A stretch of 64,000 nt of DNA, from contig NC_051075.1 of assembly GCF_004664715.2 (NCBI RefSeq), positions 87,290,709-87,354,708 of the forward strand. Direction: 5' to 3'. Shown piece after piece: positions 1 to 11,897 of this stretch; position 1 is the first letter of the stretch, and every line of letters begins with the position of its first letter. This DNA is from Peromyscus leucopus. Lineage: Eukaryota > Chordata > Mammalia > Rodentia > Cricetidae. The notes under the pieces are model-generated. The model made no database searches and was not told the DNA's origin. It worked only from the letters and a program-made list of their open reading frames with translations. The position numbers and the translations under genes are program-made.

Positions 1-95
1 ACGTTGGAGAAGAGAGGATGAACATGATGAAAACACATTGTACAAAATTCTCAAATTTTGCTGAAACTTCTAATAAAATTTATTTTAAAAAAATC
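1..95 (+). mobile_element. L1 LINE 3' end (tail only)
   Basis: The segment reads like the terminal 3' UTR of a rodent L1: a 'gtacaaaattctcaaa' motif followed by an AATAAA-like stretch and an A-rich tail. The same motif ends the L1 at 12605-12965. The rest of the element lies outside the window. Confidence 0.6.
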
Positions 96-271
96 TAATC
101 AGTAGGGGAATTGAGACACAATTTCGGGTAGGCACCAGAAGGAGAGGAAAAGACACCAACACAGAGAGAAAGACTTTGTCATCATGAGAGCCAGCTGGTG
201 GGTGGAGCACAGCAGCGAGGGCCAGGGGCCACGGAGGCTTTGGGGGGATAAAGCATGATGAACCCTGCTTT

Positions 272-343
272 CAGAACCCCAGCCCATGGATGCTCCAGTG
301 GCGCAATCGGTTAGCGCTCGGTACTTATACAGAACCCCGGCCC
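272..343. repeat. Target-site duplication around the tRNA-Ile fragment
   Basis: 'CAGAACCCCAGCCC' at 272-285 and 'CAGAACCCCGGCCC' at 330-343 flank the tRNA-derived segment. They differ at one base. The size fits L1-machinery target-site duplications. Confidence 0.75.
292..330 (+). pseudogene. 5' half of tRNA-Ile(UAU), tailless retro-copy
   Basis: The segment matches the 5' half of tRNA-Ile(UAU): acceptor 5' strand at 292-298, D-arm with 'ggcgcaatcggttagcgc', then the anticodon stem and loop with anticodon TAT at 326-328. Homology stops just 3' of the anticodon. There is no T-arm, 3' acceptor strand, CCA or poly-A. It is flanked by an imperfect direct repeat (272-285 and 330-343, 13 of 14 identical; weaker similarity extends to 19 bp). 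This is the hallmark of the tailless retropseudogenes described in mammals. It cannot make a tRNA. Confidence 0.8.
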
Positions 344-534
344 TCAGAGCTACAGGAAAACACTTCTGTGCCATTTGGAACTACATAGTTTATGATCCCT
401 TTATGGAAGTTAACTCCCTTTCTTATTTTTGAAATTCAAAAATTATTAGTTATCTGCCATTGTTAAGCACCGTCATGTGTATTAACTTTTAACTGCTTAC
501 TTTTCTAGAGATAGGGAAAATGTCAACCCAAGTC
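344..534. other. Unique sequence, nothing recognised
   Basis: AT-rich sequence between the tRNA fragment and the minisatellite. I see no gene or repeat. Confidence 0.5.
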
Positions 535-1185
535 TCTATGTACATATTCTCATGCATCACCCCTAATCTGTTCCAATGTTTCACATGCATCACTCCAAAT
601 TCTGTACCTTAATGTTCACATGTAGCTCCTCCAGTATGTATACCCATGTCCGTATGTATATTAGTCTATGCATAAATGTTCATTACATATCAACCACACC
701 CTGAATCAACATGTTCATACACATCATTCCCAGTACCTACAGACATGTTCACATGCATCACCACCAGTCTGTATCTGCTTGTTCACAGGCATTATTGGTA
801 GTGTATACCTACATGTTCACACACATTACTCGCTATTTTATTTATTTATTTTTTTTTGGTTTTTCGAGACAGGGTTTCTCTGTGTAGTTTTGCGCCTTTC
901 CTGGAGCTCACTTGGTAGACCAGGCTGGCCTCGAACTCACAGCGATCCGCCTGGCTCTGCCTCCCGAGTGCTGGGATTAAAGGCGTGCGCCACCACCGCC
1001 CGGCATTACTCGCTATTTTAAACATGCATGTTCACATACATCACCCTTACTCTATACCCACATGTTCACATTCACCACCTCAGTCCATACCTGTGTAAAT
1101 ATGCACCTAACCTAGTCTGTACATGTGTTGACATTGCATCAGTTCCCCTCTATGCCTGTATGTTCACATGCATCACTGCCAGCTT
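535..1185. repeat. Degenerate ~33-bp minisatellite, split by a B1
   Basis: About 14 imperfect copies of a ~33-bp unit resembling 'tgtacctacatgttcacatg' plus 'catcacctccagtc' can be lined up by eye. The array resumes directly after the B1 at 841-1004. Short open frames here are by-products of the repeat. Confidence 0.7.
841..1004 (-). mobile_element. B1 SINE, young insertion
   Basis: Full-length B1 on the minus strand: poly-T at the left, 'gagacagggtttctctgtgtag', and the 'ggcggtggtgg' 5' end at the right. A perfect 16-bp target duplication (825-840 and 1005-1020, 'attactcgctatttta') flanks it, so the insertion is recent. It interrupts the minisatellite. Confidence 0.95.
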
Positions 1186-1336
1186 CTACAACCATCACAG
1201 ATGCCCCAACAGAAAAATGGAAATGGTCTGATATCATTCTGCGTTTTCAACTGTCACCATTAACAACAGAGTCCAGAATTCTCAACCTGGCTAAGCAGGG
1301 GCAGAAGGGAGGTGGGGTGGGGGGGTGGAGTCCATC

Positions 1337-1942
1337 ATGAATGTTGACTTTTGGCAAACAAGAACCCAAAGTTTCAGCAGGAGCTAGGACATCTTCCTGT
1401 GACTGCTAGTCAAACTGTACAGCATTCTGGCAGAGGAACCAACTCCGCCTTCAATCAAGTTGTGCTGAAAAGCTGCACTAATCAGTCACTCTGTCCTTGT
1501 CCTTGGATGATCTGGAAGATGGTGTTTTGTAGTGGAAAGAACAAACCAGCTGTGTTTGTGGGGATGGTCACAAATGATGTTCAGATTCTGGAAGTGTCCA
1601 AACTGAAGGTGTGTGTGCTGAGGGTGAGCAGCCCAGTCTGAAGACAAATTCCAGTGACTGAAGGTAAGATCCTTACCTTCAACCATCTGACCCCAGAGTT
1701 CCCCAAAGGCTGTGGCACTGTGCTCCTGTCTGGTCCTCAGAAGTGCCAGGAGGTGTACAGGTGTTTTGGCAAGGTCTCAAGAACCCCACACAGCCACACC
1801 AAACCCTAAGTCTTCCCCAAGGGCTGGAAGTTCAAGCATGCCAGAAGCTGAAGGGCCAGCCTCGGTCACAAAAACTAACACTGTATCCTAGTATTATTAA
1901 AAAAAAAATAAAAATAAAAAAATAAAAAACAAAAACAAAAAA
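1337..1942 (+). pseudogene. Rpl18: Ribosomal protein L18 (RPL18/eL18) processed pseudogene
   Basis: An intronless copy of the RPL18 mRNA. The start ATG is at 1337. Recognisable stretches include TN-S/A-FNQVVLK near 1440-1467, PKLKVC-LRV near 1597-1623, [12 protein letters not shown] near 1703-1738, GTPHSHTKP near 1783-1806 and the C-terminal ASRG-x-KN with stop at 1876-1878. A short 3' UTR and an A-rich tail (about 1898-1942) follow. Reading frames shift several times and early arginine and lysine codons are lost, so no ribosomal protein can be made. The functional protein is a component of the large cytosolic ribosomal subunit. Such copies are common in mammals and arise by L1-driven retroposition. 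Confidence 0.92.
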
Positions 1943-1984
1943 CCTTGGGATGCTGAAAAAACAAAAAGCAAACAAACAGTTTAT

Positions 1985-2203
1985 GGGGCTGGAGAGACGG
2001 CTCCGAAGAGTGCATCCTACTCTTCTAAAAGATCCAAGTTCAGGTTCTGGCATTCATGTCATGTGGCTATACTTCCAAGGGATCCCATACCTCTGTCCTC
2101 TGTAGGTACTGTACAACCAGGAGTATACCCTCACAGATATGCATACATATAATTTAAAATAAAATAAATCTTTGAAACGAAAAAACAAAAATAGAATCTG
2201 CCT
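1985..2203 (+). mobile_element. B2-type SINE
   Basis: It starts with 'ggggctggagagacggctc', the tRNA-derived B2 head with A-box. It ends in 'aaataaatcttt' and an A-rich tail. It lies just behind the A-rich tail of the RPL18 pseudogene, a typical SINE target. Confidence 0.85.
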
Positions 2204-2305
2204 GGTGTGATGACCTGTGTCTGTAATTCCAGAAGTAGACAGATTGTGTGAGTTCACATGTTTGAGATGATCCTAAGCAATATGTCTAACAAAACCAAAC
2301 CCAGA
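2204..2305 (+). mobile_element. Diverged B1-like SINE fragment
   Basis: 'gcctggtgtgatgacctgtg' followed by 'tctgtaattccag' resembles the head of an old B1. The remainder is too diverged to delimit safely. Confidence 0.4.
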
Positions 2306-3080
2306 GGACTGGCATCAAAGTGTATGCTCTGTGCTGACCGAGCTGGAGGATCTCAGCATGGCTGCATGACCATGGTCTTCAGACCCAATTATAGCCAGGG
2401 CAGCCAAGTCTATACTCTTCCATCTCATATTCTCCTTGTGGAAGTGGCAACTCTGTTGAATGCCTTCAAAATAAAAGAGTATCAACTGGAGAAAATAATA
2501 CTATCAACTGGAGAAAACTGGTGTTTGCAATTTTTTAAGGCTTTTGATTTCTCATTTCGTTACTTCAATTAGCTCTGAAATAGCATTTCTTAATTTCTTT
2601 TCTTTCTAAGTCTTTTATTGGCCATGTGAAGCAGAGAAGAGCAAAAGACTGGGAAGAAAATAATACCTGTTTATTCTTCCCTCTCATTTCCTTGTGTACC
2701 TGACCTTTGCCTTAACCAGCATGTGATCAATCACTTTTATAGTTGGTGGATTATGGTGGAAATTGGAATTTATTCCTACAAAAATGAAAAGAGAAAGAAA
2801 TAATTCATACTAAACTTTAGACACCCACAATTGGATTTTCAAAACTTCGGAAAAAAATCTTAGATTCCTTGGCTATGTAAGCATGACTTCTTATCTATTG
2901 CATCAAGACATAGATTCAGAATGGATATTTTCATTAAAGGAGGTTATGGTAAAAGAAAAATATAGTTGTACTTGTAGATTCAGGAAGTATAAGACTAGGT
3001 TGTTAAGAGTATCATAGTTTGGAACAAATTATGTGCTAAAGGTCTAAATTATGTGCTAAAGTAACTGGTTTTATTTTCCA
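2306..3080. other. Unique sequence with two small direct duplications
   Basis: No gene or repeat recognised. Short duplications are visible: 'tatcaactggagaaaa' twice near 2479-2517 and 'aaattatgtgctaaag' twice near 3026-3061. An AT microsatellite lies at 3083-3113. Confidence 0.5.
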
Positions 3081-3180
3081 TTATATATACATGTATATGT
3101 ATATATATATATAAACTATGAATTAATGGACTTCTTTATAGTGTTTTCACATATGCAAACATTAAGATGCATTGTCCATG

Positions 3181-3347
3181 GCCGGGCGTTGGTGGTGCAC
3201 GCCTTTAATCCCAGCACTCGGGAGGCAGAGGCAGGTGGATCTCTGTGAGTTCGAGGCCAGCCTGGGCTACCAAGTGAGCTCCAGGAAAGGCGCAAAGCTA
3301 CACAGAGAAACCCTGTCTCAAAAAAACAAACAAACAAACAAACAAAA
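3181..3347 (+). mobile_element. B1 SINE, young insertion
   Basis: Full-length B1 starting 'gccgggcgttggtggtgcac' with tail (CAAA)n at 3320-3347. A 17-bp perfect target duplication ('aagatgcattgtccatg') lies at 3164-3180 and 3348-3364. Confidence 0.95.
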
Positions 3348-3364
3348 AAGATGCATTGTCCATG

Positions 3365-4199
3365 TTCATCCACCTTCTTCTCCCCTTGTCCTGCTCTCTA
3401 ACATACTTCGCGGTCACAATGTTTCTACCAGGGGTCAAGTTTACCTGAAGTTCAGCTGGAGCCATCACACTAACGACCCCAGGAAAATTGGTTTCCATCT
3501 CACAGTTTCTAATTGGTAACACCATGCATGCTTTTTTAGCTGCTGTCAAATCTAGAAAGCTCTCTGTATAAATTTTGTCATTGTACAAACAATTTAAATG
3601 TTCAGTACATTTTAGATCTTCTCAAATGCTATTTAAACTGACTACAATATTCCTAGGAACCTTCCAAGACTGCTAGCAACAATTTAACTTACACAGGAAT
3701 GACTGCAAACCACACTGCTCTAACAGTCACACACACACTCACACTCACACACACACACAAACACACACACACACCACACACACACACACACGAAGTAAGT
3801 ATGTACTTACTCCCATTGTTAAATGCCCCTAGTCAGTTTGCAAAATATGTGGACATACCAACACTACCAAACAAATTGAGGAATGTCACAGACGGGAAAG
3901 CAGGTGACATTCAGGGTGGTTAGCCTGTAAGCATATCTTCTTGTAAGCATATGGCATAGGCGTGGAAAAATACTTGTGTGATTTTAAGGGCCTTTGGAGC
4001 TTAAGCTGCTTGTCCTCAGTCACTCCGTACTAGCTGGAGAGGAGTTATATGGCTCTTTCCCCTGCCTTTACCCATCCCCCTCCTGGAGAGCAGAGCTGGG
4101 CTCCTAAGAGTCAGGAAGCTAAAGATGCTTAAAAGACTGTACTCTCAGGAAGTTCCAAGATTTCATGGAGCCTCATGAATCTTATAAAAGTACCAAATA
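3365..4199. other. Unique sequence with a CA microsatellite
   Basis: No gene seen. A (CA)n tract with small interruptions lies at 3729-3792. Short open frames here show no family resemblance. Confidence 0.5.
3729..3792. repeat. (CA)n microsatellite
   Basis: Imperfect CA dinucleotide repeat with CTCA and AAA interruptions. Confidence 0.95.
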
Positions 4200-4332
4200 G
4201 GCCCGTCTTGGTGGTACATGATTTCAATCCCTGAACTCAAGAGGCTGAGGCAGGCAGAACTCTGAGTTCAAAGTCAGCCTGGTCTACATAGTAACTTCTA
4301 GACTAGCTGGGGATACTTAGTGAGAACCTGTC

Positions 4333-4367
<35 letters not shown>
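4200..4367 (+). mobile_element. Older B1 SINE
   Basis: Starts 'gcccgtcttggtggtacatg', contains 'gaggctgaggcaggcag', and ends in a ~34-bp poly-A (4334-4367). It is more diverged than the other B1 copies. Confidence 0.85.
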
Positions 4368-4370
<3 letters not shown>

Positions 4371-4474
4371 GTAAATCATTGCTGGCTATGAAGAATCTTT
4401 GTTAGAGCTACCTTTAAATTGGATGGAGAAGTCAAGGTCCTGCACCCTCTATGAGTTCTCACCCATACTCTTTC

Positions 4475-5315
4475 TTTTTTCTTTTTTTTAATTTTATTTT
4501 ACAATACTATTCAGTTCTACATAACAGCCACAGATTCCCTTGTTCTCCCCCTTCCTGCCCCCTCCCCTTCCCCCCAGCCCACCCTCCATTCTCACCACCT
4601 CCAGATCAAGGCCACCCCCGAGGACTAAGATCGACCTGATAGACTCAGTCCAGGCAGGTCCAGTCCCCTCCTCTCAGACCGAGCCAAGCGTCCCTGTATA
4701 AATCCCAGGTTTCAAACAGCTATCTTATGTAGCGAGCCCAGGACCTGGTACCACTGCCTAGATGCCTCCCAAACAGATCAAGCCAATCAACTGTCTCACC
4801 TATTCAGAGGGCCTGATCCATTTGGGGGCCCCTCAGCCTTTGGTTCATAGTTCATGTGTTTCCATTCATTTGGTTATTTGTCCCTGTGCTTTATCCAACC
4901 TTCGTTTCAATAATTCTTGCTCATATAAACTCCTCTTTCTCGCTAATTAGACTCCTGGGGCCTAGCCGTGGATGTCTGCATCCAGATTCCTCAGTCCTTG
5001 GATGGGGTTTATGGCACAACTATTAGGGTGTTTGGCCATCCCATCACCAGAGTAGGTCAGTCCCAGCTGCCTCTCGGCCATTGCCAGCAGTCTTCTGTGG
5101 GGGTATCTTTGTGGATTTCTGTGGGCCTCTTTAGCACTTTGTTTCTTCCTTTTCTCATGTGGTCTTCATTTACCATGGTCTCCTATTCCTTGTTCTCCCT
5201 CTCTGTTCTTGATCCAGGTGGGGTCTCCCGCTCTCTTTCCCTCGACCCTCGCCGTTCATTGCTCCCACTCATGTCCAGGCTGTTCATGTAGATCTCATCC
5301 ATTTCTCTGTCATTG
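4475..5315 (-). mobile_element. L1 LINE 3' UTR, 5'-truncated insertion
   Basis: An 841-bp minus-strand L1 end. The poly-A shows as T-rich sequence at 4475-4500, followed by the C-rich complement of the G-rich 3' UTR tract (4545-4600) and 3' UTR sequence. A perfect 18-bp target duplication (4457-4474 and 5316-5333, 'tctcacccatactctttc') proves the insertion. It is 5'-truncated and contains no ORF2. Its homologue lies at 21246-22084. Confidence 0.9.
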
Positions 5316-5333
5316 TCTCACCCATACTCTTTC

Positions 5334-5784
5334 AAGTGATCACTCACTCATACTCCTGTGAGCGGCTTTTTACCCATACTCCTATGAGTAACTTCTCATC
5401 CTTGCTTCTGTAAATAAGCCCTCACCCATGCTTTTAAAGTATACTCCTGCAAGAAGCCTCATTCCATGTTCCTATATGTATTCCCAATAAAATCATTGGA
5501 TTGACATGTTGGACTTGAGAGGAATCATTTCTGGGAACTACCCTCAGTTCCCTCTCTGGGTAAATAGGCATTTTGTTCACATCTTTCTGAGGAAAAAGTC
5601 ATGTGGCAAGCCTTTAATTTTGATGAAAAACAGGAAAATCTAAGAAAAAACGATTGATATAAAAAAAGAATATGCAAGTTTAAAGTACTTTCAACTAATT
5701 CCTATGAAACCAATGTTGTCATATCAAAAATAAATATACTGTTTTCCACTTGTTTCCACTCTAGTCAGGAGGTTGTTCTTTGCG
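5334..5784. other. Unique or old LTR-like sequence
   Basis: Contains loose ~30-bp repeats of 'ctcacccatactcctgtgag' type and an AATAAA at about 5487, which resembles the end of an old LTR. The same end type is seen near 44400-44480. No gene seen. Confidence 0.35.
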
Positions 5785-6141
5785 GTAGTTTGAATTGGCC
5801 CCCACAGTCTCATAGAGGGTGGCACTATTAGGAGGTGCTGCTGCTTTGTTGGAGTGGATAGGACCTTGTTGGAGAAAATGTGTCACTATAGGGGCAGGCT
5901 TTGAGGTTTCCTATGCTCGTGATACTGCCCAGTGTCACAGTCAACTTGCTGTTGCCTGTAAGATACAGCACTCTCAGCTCCAGCACCACATCTGCTTGAA
6001 TACAGCCATGCTTCCCACCATGATGATAATGGACTGAACCTCTGAAACTGTAAGCAAGCCACCCCATTAAGTGCTTCATTTGTAAGAGTTGTCATGGTCA
6101 TGGTGTCTCTTCACAGCAATAGTAAACCCAAACTAAGACAC
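5785..6141 (+). repeat. Unit E, single copy (rodent medium-reiterated repeat)
   Basis: About 360 bp, from 'ggtagtttgaattggccccc' to 'aaacccaaactaagaca'. It is homologous to the units at 34190-34593 and 36645-37034. I recognise it as an abundant rodent repeat of RMER type, but the exact name is uncertain. Confidence 0.7.
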
Positions 6142-6440
6142 TATTACATCTATAAATTGAAAATAAAGTGGAAGATCATTTCTATATCTAAATATATTAA
6201 TAAAGATTGGACATTATTATATAGGCTTTACAAGTTGGTTCAGTGGACTGTTTAACAGTAGGGAAATACTCTGAGAAAGTGTCATTAAGTACTTTTATAA
6301 TTGTTAGAAGATCATTATTAGGCCACAAAGTTAGATGGTGCAGGCTAATTACATCTTTATGATGTCCAGAGACACACTAAACATAGATGTGCTAGGTTGC
6401 TCTTTACTAAGAAATAGAAGTACATTCAAAAATCATGATA
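6142..6440. other. AT-rich unique sequence
   Basis: Nothing recognised. Confidence 0.5.
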
Positions 6441-6457
6441 ACAAGTAAAGGACACTC

Positions 6458-6644
6458 GCCGGGCCGTGGTGGCGCACGCCTTTAATCCCAGCACTCGGGA
6501 GGCAGAGCCAGGTGGATCTCTGTGAGTTCGAGGCCAGCCTGGGCTACCAAGTGAGTTCCAGGAAAGGCGCAAAGCTACACAAGAGAAACCCTGTCTCGAA
6601 AAACAAAAAAAACCAAAACAAACAAACAAACAAACAAAAAAAAA
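6458..6644 (+). mobile_element. B1 SINE, young insertion
   Basis: Full-length B1 ('gccgggccgtggtggcgcac') with (CAAA)n tail. A 17-bp target duplication lies at 6441-6457 and 6645-6661 with one mismatch. Confidence 0.95.
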
Positions 6645-6661
6645 ACAAGTAAGGGACACTC

Positions 6662-7410
6662 AATATATAAGTTGGTAATAAGTGTATTTAGTATAATTAC
6701 CAAGTATTATATATTATATGTAACTACATTGCTATAATTTTATATACTGACAATTTGCTCCACTGTTGTTGCAAATGCTGAGGAATGAATTTCCTGTGCC
6801 ACTACTATGATATGGCATCAAAAAGAACTTTCAACACTTGTTGTATTCTTACAGGATTACTACATGTGTATATTTTTGACCAGTGACTGAAATATTTACT
6901 TTCTTTTAAAATTGCCTTATTGTTTAATTGTGTACTTCAGCTTTGTTAAAAAATCAAAATTCTTAATTATATTTACTCATTATTAGAAATGTATAATAAA
7001 AGCTTTGCATTAGTTGATCACAATTTCTTCATAGCATGCTAATGTCATTGTCAAAGACTGATACTCAGTAACACATCAGAAGTATAATGATAGGAACTAA
7101 TTTATCAGGTTCCAGAAATAGTGAGTCTAATTGTTAATTTCCCTTTGAAATTACAATCTTCTTTCTTCTCATACTCATGATTAGACTGAGGTAACAGCAT
7201 AATGTAGAATATAATATTTGTCTAACATCTGTTTTCACTACTGAATATATTTGCTCTTATGGAGCTGAAATGGAAATTAGACTTTAAAATACAGATGTGA
7301 GCTAGTAAAATCACACCAATTACTTCTGGAAAATCTCCACATTATATTGGTGACTTGGGATATTCCCTTCACTGCTAGAATACAAAGTTGATAGGGACAT
7401 GGACATAGCC
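6662..7410. other. AT-rich unique sequence
   Basis: No gene, SINE or LTR recognised. Confidence 0.5.
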
Positions 7411-8655
<1,245 letters not shown>

Positions 8656-9025
8656 TACCAACTTCTATAACAGTTTGTTTTTCTGTTGGTGTGATGAAAC
8701 ATCATGACCCAAAGAAATTAAATGAAAGAAAGTATATATTTTAGCTTATCCGTTTCCAAGGAATAACAGTCCATTATGATAGGGAAGCATGGGTGTCAGG
8801 AGCACCAAGTTGAGAGTTCACATATTCAAACGTGAACACAAAACAGAGAGAGAACTAGATGTGGGGCAAGACATTAAAAGTTCACCTCCTATTTTGTACT
8901 CCTTCTAGGAAGGCTGCATCCCTCTGTAGCCTCTTCAAATAGCCCCACCAACTGACAACCAAGTGTTCAAAAGCCTGGGCCCATGGGACACATTTCTCAT
9001 TCAAATCAGCACACATTGGTACCTG
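8656..9025 (+). repeat. Diverged unit D-like rodent repeat
   Basis: The 'ttctgttggtgtgatgaaac' head, the 'catcatgaccc' block and the closing 'catttctcattcaaatcagc' resemble a distant variant of the unit at 40388-40790. Boundaries are approximate. Confidence 0.45.
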
Positions 9026-9118
9026 ACTGTACTGAAGGAGAGCGGAAAGCAGTTATGTCTTGATATTCCACCACCAAAATCCTAACTGGACCTGAAAATC
9101 CAATATTTTTACATTGAG

Positions 9119-9576
9119 TGTGGTGATATTTTATTTGTGCACCCCAATAAAGTTATCTGGGTATGAGAGGGAAAAGCCAGCAACAATATTAAACTTAGAA
9201 GTCAGGCAGTGGTAGCACACACCTTTAATCCTAGCATTGTGAGGCAGAGATTCATCCACATCTCTGTGAGTTGAAGACCACGCTGGGAACAGAGCCAGAT
9301 GTGGTGGCACATGCCTTTAATCCCAGCGCTACTTAACCATAGAGGTCTGGAGGTCTGGACAGACAGACAGGAAGTGATAGAGCTGGGCGGAAAGAAGTAA
9401 GATGGCAGAGCACAGAAAGGATATGGGTGTGAGTATACAGGAAGTAGCTCTCTCTGGAGGCTGAGGAGTTGGTAAGATAAGGTTAGCTGTGGCTTGTCCT
9501 ATTCCTCTGATCTCTCAGTTTTCACCCCAATATCTGACTCTGGGTTTTTTTTTTTTTATTAATGAGACCATTTACA
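9119..9576 (+). mobile_element. Solo LTR, family LTR-C (class II ERV type)
   Basis: Starts TGTGGTGATATTTTATTTG and ends TTTACA. A perfect 6-bp target duplication ATTGAG (9113-9118 and 9577-9582) gives the borders and suggests class II (ERVK-type) integration. AATAAA is near 9148. Two B1-like segments ('ggcagtggtagcacacacct' at about 9205 and 'agatgtggtggcacatgcct' at about 9297) lie inside, as in other LTR-C copies. No internal viral sequence remains. Confidence 0.85.
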
Positions 9577-9582
9577 ATTGAG

Positions 9583-10379
9583 ACTGAAAATATGATTTCT
9601 AAATGAGTTCTAATCTCATTTGATCTACTAAACACAAAAACATTTACTTTATTGGGTGCTTTCTATATGTTTTCAATTGGGAATGTAATAGACTTTTTTC
9701 AACAAGAGAAAAGACTAACATATCTAAACTCAAACTTTAACAGGATGTTTTAGAATTTGCAACCAAGTCATCCATATTTATTGTCTAAAAATTATAATTT
9801 CTGAATAAAGTTTCATTTAGGCTAATATTTTCATCAAGACTCTAGTACTTGAAATTTATGGCATTTTAAAGTCACTGTCATATAAACTTCAGATAATCTA
9901 TAGCAATAAGTTGCAAGTCTAATAATGATCATAATGTTTGAATTTTGACTACACAACCTCAAATTTAAAAGAGATCTTAACCAAGGAAATGCATTATGTA
10001 TACAAAGCTGTGTCCTAAATTTCCAACTTTTCTGATGTAGTGTGTGCATCCTGAGTCCAGAACAATCAATTACACTCTTGCCTCCTGGTGTGAATATCTG
10101 AATACAAATTAAAAATGAGACACATGTTCACAACATCTGAATAAAGATCAAAATTATTACTGAGATTTTCATATTAGGCATGCCTAATATGAAATGGTTC
10201 AGAATTTCATACTAGGCATGGCTATAATCAGGAGAGAATCACATGTACTCATATTACCAGTGGCAAATACCTGCATTAGGTTTGAAAGATCACAATTTAT
10301 TAAACAGAAGATATTTTAGTGATAGCTAAAAGTTCTCAGGTAAGTGACATAACATTTACGTTTAGAAGTCAAGAAAGGT
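9583..10379. other. Unique sequence containing a 28-bp palindrome
   Basis: AT-rich and without recognised repeats. The palindrome is at 10167-10194. Confidence 0.5.
10167..10194. repeat. 28-bp perfect palindrome
   Basis: The left half TTTCATATTAGGCA is followed by its exact reverse complement. A third related copy ('tttcatactaggcatg') follows at 10205-10220. Confidence 0.9.
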
Positions 10380-11379
10380 CACATCCTTCCCAAGGGGGCT
10401 AGCCTGGTGAGTCTGACTTTCACCTTTATGTACTCTCCCAGACTCATCATATCCAGTCTGGATCCCACATTCAGTGTCCAGGCCTAATCTGGCAAGCCCT
10501 GTCTGTGCTTCAGCCAAAGGCTTCCATTAGTACTTACCCAGCTTGTCCCTGACCCACAGGCCTCTGCCATACCACATGCAACACCCCCCCCCACACACAC
10601 ACACAGCCAGATCCACTCCCACACTTCAAACTTGGACCAGGATGCAGATTCTGTATACCAGGCCAGACCCCTCTACCCATATGACTTCATTTTAACTAAC
10701 CCATTTCCAACCACTAGGCCCCATCCATCCACATGTCCTCTTTTCTGCTCCAACCTGCTCTGTCCATGTCAGACACAGAACTAACAAAAAGATCTCATTT
10801 CAAAAATATACACAATATTAAAATTCAAGCTATATCTCCCCTCCCAAACCTACCAATACTATAGAAATGTTTGCCAATGAGAAATACCTACATAAGCCCC
10901 AAGAAACAAAAGTTAAAAGTACAATCATGAACTTCACCAAAAATTCAGATAATTTAAAGAAGACACAAAAATATAGCTCAATGAAATTAAGGAGAAGGAA
11001 CTCAAGGAGAATAAATTCCTGAGTGATGCCCAAGGAAAGAAACATGAGGCTGATGGAAATGACAAAGATAATCCAGGGCTTGAATACAGAATTCAATAAA
11101 CAGATAGAAACACTTGAGTGGGATTCAAACTGAAATGAAGATGGAATTGAAAGGCCCATTAACCCTGGAAAAAAACAATACATGAAACAAAAAACAAAAA
11201 AATTCGGAAGAAATCATTACAAGTAGAATGAATCAATCAAGCAGAAGATAGAATAATATAATATCAAGGCTACACATTAGAGGATCCAGAAACAATGAGT
11301 GAGAACCATGAATATTTTAAAATAATATAGGATAGGAATATACAGGAATTGTGGGACACCATGAAAGGAACAAACCTGC

Positions 11380-11897
11380 TGTTGTTTGTTTGTTTGTTTT
11401 TATACTCTATTCTTTCGGGGACCCGCCAGCCAGCTCCTAATAATCATTTGAGGACTTATTCTTTTGTATGAATTCCTAGCCTTAGTTTGCATTGTTTCTA
11501 GCCAGCTTATCTTAAATTATGCCATCTACCTTTTGCCTCTGGGCTTTTATCTTTCTCTATTCTATATAGCTTTCTTTACTCTTTAATCTGTGGTTTGCTG
11601 TGCTGTTGGGTGGCTGGCCCCTGATGTCCTCTCCTTTTCTTGCTCCTTTTTCTCTCTCTTTTTCTCCTTCTGTGTATTCTCTCTGCCTGGCAGCCCCACC
11701 TATCTCTCTCCTGCCGCACTATTGGCCATTCAGCTTTTTATGAGACCAATCAGGTATTTTAGACAGGCGAAGTAACATAACTTCATAGAGTTAAATAAAT
11801 GCATCATAAAAGAATACAACACCTCTTTGCATCATTAAACAAATATTCAACAGCATAAACAAAGGTAACACATCTTCAACTCATATTCCACACACAC
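11380..11897 (-). mobile_element. Solo LTR, family LTR-B, inside the L1-like element
   Basis: Reverse-complement copy of the LTR-B family: 'ggccattcagctttttatgagacc' (TATA/AATAAA-like region) and 'ttccaca' at the right. The L1-like host sequence continues on both sides. Right-hand CA repeats blur the border, so a target duplication cannot be read with confidence. Confidence 0.75.

Noticed and set aside
535..1185. CRISPR-like spaced repeats
   Set aside because: Units are adjacent and degenerate without spacers, in mammalian DNA: a minisatellite.
1337..1878. Functional ribosomal protein L18 gene
   Set aside because: Frameshifts, lost codons, no introns and a genomic A-tail show a dead processed copy.
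4451..5291. Several open frames of 60-107 codons
   Set aside because: They lie in the antisense strand of an L1 3' UTR, which is non-coding; the homologous L1 at 21246-22084 shows similar frames.
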